DNA of 64,000 bases from Ceratopteris richardii (Eukaryota; Streptophyta; Polypodiopsida; Polypodiales; Pteridaceae), in contig CM035416.1 of assembly GCA_020310875.1 (NCBI GenBank), positions 1,670,906 through 1,734,905 on the forward strand, in the 5' to 3' direction. Shown here one piece after another: positions 56,644 through 64,000 of this stretch (positions are counted from its first letter, which is position 1; each line of letters opens with the position of its first letter). The notes beneath the pieces were generated by a model that saw nothing but the letters and a program-made list of their open reading frames with translations, searched no databases and was not told where the DNA came from. A program made the position numbers and the translations under genes.

Positions 56644-59600
56644 TGATAGAATAAGCATTCCTCCCCAGGGAGCTTATGTGCCTAACTCCACTAAACCAGA
56701 CACCTCTTCTTCTATGAATAGGTATTCACCAGAGTTCCTGAGAGAGATTCAAGAAGAGAAGTGGGCAAAGGAGAGTGAAGTCCCTCCTCCCATTGAACTC
56801 GTGGATGATGCACATGATCAGTTCCCACAGGACATCCCTTCTATTTATGAAGAATAGGAAAGTTTCCACTCTCATGAGAGGTTAGACTTTGAGTCTAATT
56901 CCTTGCAAGAGTTACCACATTTCACAGGCCCATGGGAAACCAAGTCTACTTGCCTGAGAGCACCCACAGTCATGATAAGAAACAAAGATTCAATCATACT
57001 TAGGAATACAGAGGTAGTAAAGAACACTAAAGTGCAGTGCAATCTCACTTTAGAAGAGCTACTCAAAGTTAAGCCAGAAGTGTGGAAACACGTAGCCAAA
57101 CAAGTGCCAGACATAGTGAAATCGCATTCCCTGGTAGGATCTCATAGAACAGTGCCTGAAATACCATTGGATAAGATAGGACACATGAGTGAAGGAGAAG
57201 AAGGAAATACCTATCTCCCAGTTACCCATCAGGGATACACAACCAAGGCAATTTTGGACTCAGGTGCAGGAGTTGCAATTGCTACAACTTCCCTATGGAA
57301 GCGTTGGGGCAAGCCAGCACTCCGACCAACGAGAATGAAATTGCAGATGGCCGATGGCCATATTGGGAGGCCCTTGGGATTGCTAGAAGGCATAACTCTC
57401 ACTACATGTGGCGTTGAGTTCGAATATACTTTTGTTATATGCAACTTTAGCAGAAACCAAGCCTACGAGATGATTTTGGGAATGCCATTTATGCGGCAAT
57501 TGCAAGTAGTACAAGACTGGGGAACCAATTCCTTATACTTGCAACACTTAGGAGTTATAACCAAAGTCAATCTCAAGGATTGCTCTCATAGAGACGTACC
57601 GCCCATTCAATGGAATCCCATCCATAGAGCCAAGGATGACACGGAGTCAGTGCATTCCATAGGATCAGGATCCTCATGGATGCATGAAGACACCCACTTA
57701 TGGATGTGCAAAGTGGCAGTAGAAGAAGAGAAAAGAGAAAAAGCCAGAGAGGTAGGTGCGAAAGAGACACATAGATCAATTCAAGACCCAGCCTATGCAC
57801 CTGTAGTTTTTCGTGACGAAGAGTTTGCGCCTCACGGCTGGGCAAAAATTTTAGCAACAATGGATGTAGCCATCAATGAAGAGCAGTGGACACCCCACCA
57901 TGATGAGGATGGCTATGACATTTCAGTCTTCTCAATAGAGCCAATCATGGGAGATGCAGTTTTAGAAGAATGCGAACCTAGCCCTGATACATTTGAGGAT
58001 GCAAGTGACTCCAACTTAGAGTCAATCATTATGGACCCACCTTTTGCATCAGATGAAGAATACTTCTATGAAGTTGAAGCTTACCCCTAGAGACACGGAG
58101 AAATCATGAATGATGTGAGGTTAGCCACACAAGTAGCCACTAAGAGTGGAGGAAAGAAAAGAAAGAAGAAGGAAGTCACTTCGAAGGCAGAAGAATCCTT
58201 GTTTGAGGTCCTTGAAAACTTTAAAAAATATGAGATAGACGATAGGAGATTAATGATAAGAATGCCTAAACGTGAGGCACAAGCAGGAGAGGCCTATGAT
58301 AGCAAGGAAACTACCAAGAAAATAGTTGTCGCCATAGAAGAGGGAGAAGAAAGATGCACCTACATAGGGCATGACCTGACGGAAGAAGAAGAGCAAGAGT
58401 TGGTAGCTTTGCTAAGAGAGTACAAAGATGTATTCGCTTGGAGCTACAAGGACCTGAAAGGTGTCGACCTAGACATATGCTCACACACAATTCCCATGAC
58501 CTTAGATGCAAGACCATCTAAGCACAAGCCCTATACATACAATGATAACTACGCTGCTAAGATCAAGGAGGAGATAGATAGATTGGTAGAAGCTGGGTTT
58601 ATCTATGAGATTGAGCACACTGAATGGGTATCCCCCATTGTGGTTGTGCCCAAGAAGAATGAAAAATTGTGTGTGTGTGTATTAACCTTTAAAAAGTTAA
58701 TGCTGCCACGATTAGAGACAGTTATCCACTTCCTATTACTGAGCATCTATTAGAAAGGGTAGCAGGCAAGGAAGTGTACACCTTCCTGGATGGATTCTCT
58801 GGCTACAATCAGGTAGCCATTGCACCAGAAGATCAGCACAAGACGGCTTTTGCCACAAAGTGGGGCATATTTGCCTTTCAGGTAATGCCATTCGGGCTTA
58901 CCAATGCACCTTCTACCTTTCAAAGATTAATGTGTCACGTGTTTAAAGAGTTCTTGAGGAAGAATTTGGAAGTCTATGTTGATGATCTTTGCGCTTATTC
59001 CAACATTAGACAGACCCATATACCTGAACTCAGACAAATCTTTGATAAATGCAGAGAATATCAAGTCTGCCTGAACCCAGAAAAGTGTGTTTTCATGGTC
59101 AGGCAAGGCAAAATTCTAGGACATATAGTGTCTAAGAACGGCATATCCACTGACGAAGAGAAAGTGAGAGCCATCGCAGAACTACCTAGGCCAAAGAACG
59201 TCAAGGAAGTACAGGCTTTCATGGGGCATTGTGGTTACTACCGCCGGTTCATTCACATGTATGTTGTCATTGCAAAGCCCATGTACGGACTTCTGACTAA
59301 CTTTGGGTGGACTGATGAATGTGAGAATTCCTTCAATGAGCTTAAACGGCGATTATGTTCAGCACCAATCTTGACCACACCAGATTGGAATAAGCCTTTT
59401 CATGTTCATGTAGATGCATCCAATTATGCTATTGGGTGTGTACTCGCACAACCTACGGGCGAAGGTAATATGGATCTTCTAATTGCCTATGCCAGTAGAC
59501 AACTGAATGCAGCTGAACGAAATTATACCACCACTGAACGGGAGGGGTTAGGCATGGTATACGTAGTTAAAAAGTTTAGACACTATTTGCTTGCAAATAA

Positions 59601-62386
59601 GTTTAAATTTTTTACTGATCATCAAGCTCTGTTGTACTTGGTAAATAAGCCATGTAATACAGGTAGGTTGGTAAGATGGTTCCTCTTGCTAATGGAATAC
59701 GACTTTGAAGTTGTGGTGAGGAAAGGAAAGACCCATCTGAGAGCAGATCATCTCTCTAGGCTCACATCAGGAGAGGCCCCACAAGGAGTGTCAGATGACT
59801 TACCTGATGCTTACTTGTTTAATTTGGAAGTTGTACCGCATGGTAGCCTTCTTGAGGACGAAAACATTCCCTCAAGATATGACATTGGCCAAACAAAGAA
59901 GTTTGGAACAAGAAGCCCTAGAGTACCCACTCGTTGGTGATAATTTATACAAACGTGGTAAAGATGGTTACCTAAGACTGTGTGTCCATGAGAGCAAATA
60001 TCTGAAGATATTAGAGACTGCTCACCAAGCTGTAGCAAGAGGACACTTTGGTCCAGACCGGGTGATCAAGGCAATACTGTTTGTAGGATTTTGGTGGCCC
60101 ACCCTTCACATGGATGCTCATACCTACGTGAAGAGGTGTGAGGTTTGTCAGCGAACTCAGTATCCCATACGCAAGGATGAGATGCCATTGAAACCTATGA
60201 TGGGTGGACGTGCATTCTCTAAGTGGGGAATAGACTTTGTCGGCCCTATTAATCCCCCAGCTAAGGGTTCACATGCCGAGTATATCATTGTGGCCACAGA
60301 CTATTTAACCAAGTGGGTAGAAGTGAAGGCCACCATGAAGAATGATGCTCAAACAATAGCAAAATTCTTATTTGAAAATGTGTTCACTAGATACGGATTG
60401 CCAATAGAATTAGTAAGTGATAGAGGCACACACTTCTTGAATGAAGTTATAGAAAACCTTCTCCAAGAATTCTTGGTAGTACATAAGAAGTCTGCCCCTA
60501 TCACCCACAAGCTAATGGCCAAGCTGAGAGCACAAATAGGATCTTATGCAATGTGCTGACTAAACTGGTGAATAACAAACGCTCTGATTGGGACAAACAG
60601 CTACACCACGCTGTTTGGGCATATCGAGTGGCCTATAAAACGGTACTCCAAGCCACACCCTTTCAGATGGTGTTTGGCCAGAATGTGGTGCTACCATTGG
60701 ATTTTTTGATACCTACATTACGAGTAGCACAAGAGCATGACTGGATTGGCCATGAACTATCCTCTAGAATCTTTGATCTTGAACGTTTAGGTGAGACACG
60801 ATTGAGAGCTGCAGCAGGAATCTTTGCAGCCAAGAAGAGGCAAAAGGCGTATTTTGATACACATGTGAAGGATAAAGGATTGAAAGCAAGAGACCTAGTC
60901 CTAGTCTACACACTGAAGCAACATGCACGAAAATTAGAGAAAAGAGGCTATGGACCAATGATTATCAATAGGATCTCCACAAGTGGAGCAGTACAACTAG
61001 CCACCCTAGAGGGTGATGTACTACCAAGTTACATAAGCGGATGTAGAGTCAAGCTATATCAAGAACCCTTAACTGAAGAAATGCTCAATCGACTTAATAC
61101 TGCAAAGAAACGTAAGGAAGAGGAAAAGCGAATTCATGAAGAAGCACAGGCTGAAGCTTTAGAACACATTCGACGAATGAAACTGCGAAGACAAGGTAGA
61201 GATCAGGCGATGACTGACAATCATGAAGCTCATGGTTATCACATTGCCATGTGTGAGACTTCAGGTAAGCGGACCCATACGATAGTTGATCGGCGACCTT
61301 TTGTGACCCTAGAAATAGGACAAGGAGACAGTACAACGAGCGTGAGAGCTTTAATTGATTCAGGAGCCGCCACTAGTGCAGTTTGGCTTTCTTACTGCCA
61401 ACAATTCCAATTGGAGGTAAAACCCCTAGAAGCATATCTAATAGGATTAGGAGGTGTCAAAACCCCTTGCATGGGAGAGGTGGAGCTTCCCCTCTACATT
61501 CAGGAGGTACTAATGCCAGCAAAAGTGCTAGTATGTGAAGACGAGGATCTTACCGAGCCTCTTGTCTTGGGCCAAGACTGGATCTATGATCATGTAGTCA
61601 ACCTCAACCTAAGAAGTGGACTTCTTCAGGCTTGGGTAGGCCAAAGCTGCCTTATGATTGAATTAGAAAAACCAGCACTCAAACCAGTAGAAAAGGCACC
61701 AACCCTTAGTCCCTCCAGGAACCCACATGAACATAACAATGTTGTACTTGTCCAAAGTTCTATGGTGCAGAGGATTGTCAATCTTACCGAAGGTACAGAA
61801 GTCAATGAGGAGTTCCCAGCTGTTCCAAAGAAGGTTCCAAACATGCAGACCGAACATCACACGACACGAAGGAGGCTGATGACCAAGAAGCAGGAGCACC
61901 AACCAGTGCAACACGGAGTACCTCGTGGCGTGAAGCAGATCTGGAGCTCTAGTAAGAGGTTCTCAAGGAGGCACAAAACAAGCCACACCATCAAGGTCAA
62001 AAGTGAAGGAGTACCCTAGGCAACCTCCTAGGCATACCACGTCTATTTGGGTCCCTAAGCGGTCAATGAAGGCTAGCCCCAATGCTAGATAGATATGGGT
62101 GCCCAAGGCCTGTTTACGAGCCCAAATAGCTCCAACTCTAGTCACTGGCATAATTCAACACTCACAAGTCCTCTCAATAAACAACTCAGGAACTCTACCT
62201 AAATCCCACACTAACCCACACTCAGTCAAACTGAGTAATGTCTGGAAATGGGTACCCAAAAGGTCCCAAAGCTAGCACAATCTACCTCATAAATCTTTAC
62301 CTGTCATTAGCTCTAAGAACTACGAATCCTCGATTAAAGTTTGGCGAACTAAACCCTGTATCAAACCCCCTGACCCAATTGTGTAA
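56644..62386 (+). pseudogene. pol of element A (protease to C-terminal tail, heavily broken)
   Basis: It resumes the Gag-protease linker cut at 6651. Breaks: TAG 56855, TAG 58088, a frameshift near 58675 beside a TGTGTG expansion, a deletion at 59834 that shifts the frame, a frameshift near 60497 in the HPQANGQ region, and a frameshift or stop region from about 62017. Retropepsin DSG is at 57258-57266; the PR-RT linker holds KKRKKKE. RT is about 58580-59060 with YVDD near 58972; RNase H about 59400-59760. The deletion removes the whole first H2C2 module, but the second is kept (about 60020-60150). The integrase core begins near 60220. A second DSGAA domain is at about 61357. W-x-P-K motifs persist out of frame at about 62040-62360 and the last recognisable homology (KPPDP) is at about 62370. 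Confidence 0.9.
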
Positions 62387-62523
62387 ATCCATCCACTCTA
62401 ATGAAGGTGCATTCTGAGTCCATTGCATAACCAAAGTATGCATCTAGGATGACACTAACCTCTAATCACCACTCACATATATCACAAACACTTAATCTCT
62501 AACCACTAACCATCTGGATTGTC

Positions 62524-62580
62524 ATGTTAGTATTGTGGAGGGAACACCATTACATCCTGTTTCCTATGCAACACTAATGT
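62524..62580 (+). promoter_or_regulatory. Conserved RNA hairpin before ORF3, element A (divergent sequence)
   Basis: ATGTTAGTATTG and CAACACTAATGT pair, then GGGAACA pairs with TGTTTCC. Several positions changed on both arms relative to B, C and D, preserving pairing. Confidence 0.72.
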
Positions 62581-62582
62581 GC

Positions 62583-62599
62583 CTTTCTTCTTCTAGCAG
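62583..62599 (+). promoter_or_regulatory. Candidate 3' splice acceptor for ORF3, element A
   Basis: A pyrimidine run TTTCTTCTTCTAG followed by CAG, 16-19 nt beyond the hairpin and about 18 nt before the ATG. Confidence 0.5.
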
Positions 62600-62616
62600 A
62601 TAAGCACCCGATTCCC

Positions 62617-64000
62617 ATGGCAGCAGCAGCAGCAGGCACGAGCTCTCAGGCAGGCACTAGCACTCAAAGCAATTGGGATACCATGCCTGTGGAGGCCCCA
62701 ATGACAGCAAGGCCTGAAGAGCTTTTGAATGTGAGAAGAATTCCCATTCCGGATCCACCAAGTGGCCTGACAGAAAGAGTAAAGGGGCATTCTCATTGGT
62801 TCAATGAGATGCCAGGAGATTTGGGAGACGCAGATCATATCTGGGAATCCAAGTGTGGTGGACCTTTCAGTTCTTCTCACGAGAATTTGAAGCATTGCAA
62901 AATGTTGCCCCTCTTCAAGATATTTGGCAAAAAGCGAGATTGCAAGATTATTTTAGTGCAGCCTTGCCTAGACCTGATTTTCTTCGGTGCTACTACTTGA
63001 TTACAACTCTCAAGGTGACAGGAGACAAAGATCATTCAGGCACATTCCTGCTGCCCTCTCTATCAAACCAGGAACAAATGAAGAAGTTTGAGTTGAATAT
63101 CACTTTAATCAGGGAGGCCCTTCAGATGTATGGCACCCATGTACCCTCCGATCGAGATCCTTTGATACCAGAGTTGATGAAGAACAACAAAATCAAGAAG
63201 TTGAAAGAAATGTGTGCCCTCACCCCCAACATCGCCATACCACTGCAGATGTGCCTTCAACACTTCGCATTTCCAGTGCAAGACCGGTTCACCCAGCCTC
63301 ATAAGAAGATCTGGTATGGGCTATACCTAGCAGAGACCGGGAGCTTACCTATAATGCCAGTATGGATCCTTGATCAGTTATATGAAGCAGGCAAGCGAGG
63401 AGTGAGGAAGCCTACTTTGAATGGCTGCTATGCCATTACAAGAATCATCTACAGATGCCTGGCTTATGATGTGCCAATTGCACGAGCCCTCAAGTACTCA
63501 CAATTGGAATTCTTCCAGGGGTGGAAATCAGGGGTTCAACCCACTAAAAGAATGCGTGGATCACTTTCACAGGTTCTGATTCCTCGCGAAATTGCCACAG
63601 AGACCTCCTGTAGAGAAGAAGAACAAGTAGCCCCTTTCACGATCCATCTACAAGGACTACAATCAGGAGACTTGGTACAACCCACTCCATCAGCCCCCCC
63701 ACTACCCACAGATGCTGAGTTTGCATCCATGGCTACATTGGCAGTAGATCCATCCTTTGACTTTGAAAGCTTCTTACAAACAACACACTTGTTTGAGAGT
63801 GAATTATTTTCTGACAATGACGGTCCCGGATCATCATCCCAAAGAGAACGACCACAGAGTGAGGCAAGAAGGGTACATTGGGAAGATGAGGCACAACACA
63901 CTCAGGCGGGAGGCACACATGAACAAGAGGAGATGCAGAGGAATGAATCAGAGGAGAGTGAGGAGGAAACCCCTGCTTACACTGCGCAACTTAAAAGGCT
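62617..64000 (+). pseudogene. ORF3 of element A, N-terminal part, running off the window
   Basis: ATG at 62617 begins MAAAAAGTSSQ. The first frame is good to about 62845 (HWFNEMPGDLGD.DHIWES). A small deletion then shifts it, and homology continues in the frame starting 62862 (FFSREFEALQN, LPRPDFLRCYYLI, THVPSDRDPL, LNGCYAITRIIYRCLAYD). That frame is open without a stop to base 64000, ending in an acidic run and EETPAYTAQLKRL. Identity to B, C and D is visibly lower than theirs to each other, and the proline-rich insertion after the N-terminal domain differs. The remaining ~1,000 codons and the 3' LTR are outside the window. Confidence 0.85.

Larger units (their letters stand above)
62387..62616 (+). 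other. Spacer between pol and ORF3, element A
   Basis: About 230 nt; no ORF. It contains the hairpin 62524-62580 and an acceptor-like CTTCTTCTAG(CAG) ending at 62596 or 62599. Its primary sequence differs strongly from B, C and D while the layout is kept. Confidence 0.7.
1253..64000 (+). mobile_element. Gypsy element A (outermost), 5' LTR to window edge, interrupted by element B
   Basis: A occupies 1253-6651 and resumes at 56644. Gag homology stops at 6651 where element B's LTR begins. The homologous Gag-protease linker resumes after B's other LTR, with TGATA present on both sides (6647-6651 and 56644-56648). A then supplies protease, RT, RNase H, integrase, the second protease-like domain and the start of ORF3 up to the edge. 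Its 3' LTR is outside the window. A is the oldest gypsy insertion by nesting order, and its ORF3 is clearly more divergent than those of B, C and D. Confidence 0.88.

Overview
The whole 64 kb window is transposable-element sequence from a plant nuclear genome. No host gene, tRNA, rRNA or CRISPR array was recognised. The plant assignment rests on a Ty1/copia reverse-transcriptase remnant at the left edge, Ty3/gypsy (Metaviridae-type) pol domains of the plant non-chromovirus (Tat/Athila-like) kind, primer-binding sites matching the 3' end of plant tRNA-Asp, and the deep nesting typical of large plant genomes. I cannot name the species.

Layout: a decayed Ty1/copia RT-RNase H region (1-1107) runs into its 3' LTR (1117-1252). 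That LTR is interrupted by gypsy element A (5' LTR 1253-1827). Three further insertions of the same gypsy family follow, one inside the other. Element B (6652-56643, + strand) sits in A's gag and is flanked by the 5-bp duplication TGATA. Element C (12981-47231, + strand) sits in B's protease-RT linker and is flanked by ACTTC. Element D (28212-45334, - strand) sits in C's third ORF and is flanked by ACGCC. Beyond D the outer elements resume in reverse order: end of C (45335-47231), end of B (47232-56643), then A (56644 to the window edge). Without its guests, B is about 15.7 kb; C and D are each about 17.1 kb.

Shared element plan: LTR; tRNA-Asp PBS; a 1.7-1.9 kb leader holding a splice-donor-like CAG|GTACG and a tandem array with TCGCGA-type cores; one long Gag-Pol frame without a ribosomal frameshift (about 3,210 codons in D). 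Gag-Pol order is Gag with unusual CX2CX3HX4C zinc knuckles, retropepsin, RT, RNase H, integrase with two H2C2 zinc modules, a second retropepsin-like domain, and a tail with repeated W-x-P-K motifs. After it comes a ~200-nt spacer with a conserved RNA hairpin and a splice acceptor, then a large third ORF (about 1,365-1,475 codons) in the env position but without membrane features. A further hairpin and the polypurine tract lie inside the end of ORF3, and ORF3 finishes inside the 3' LTR. The arrangement suggests a full-length RNA for Gag-Pol and a spliced RNA for ORF3.

Decay: A and B carry many stops, frameshifts and deletions. C has three stops and two frameshifts besides the D insertion. D is the best preserved, with one in-frame stop in each of its two ORFs, LTRs differing at about six positions and a perfect target-site duplication.
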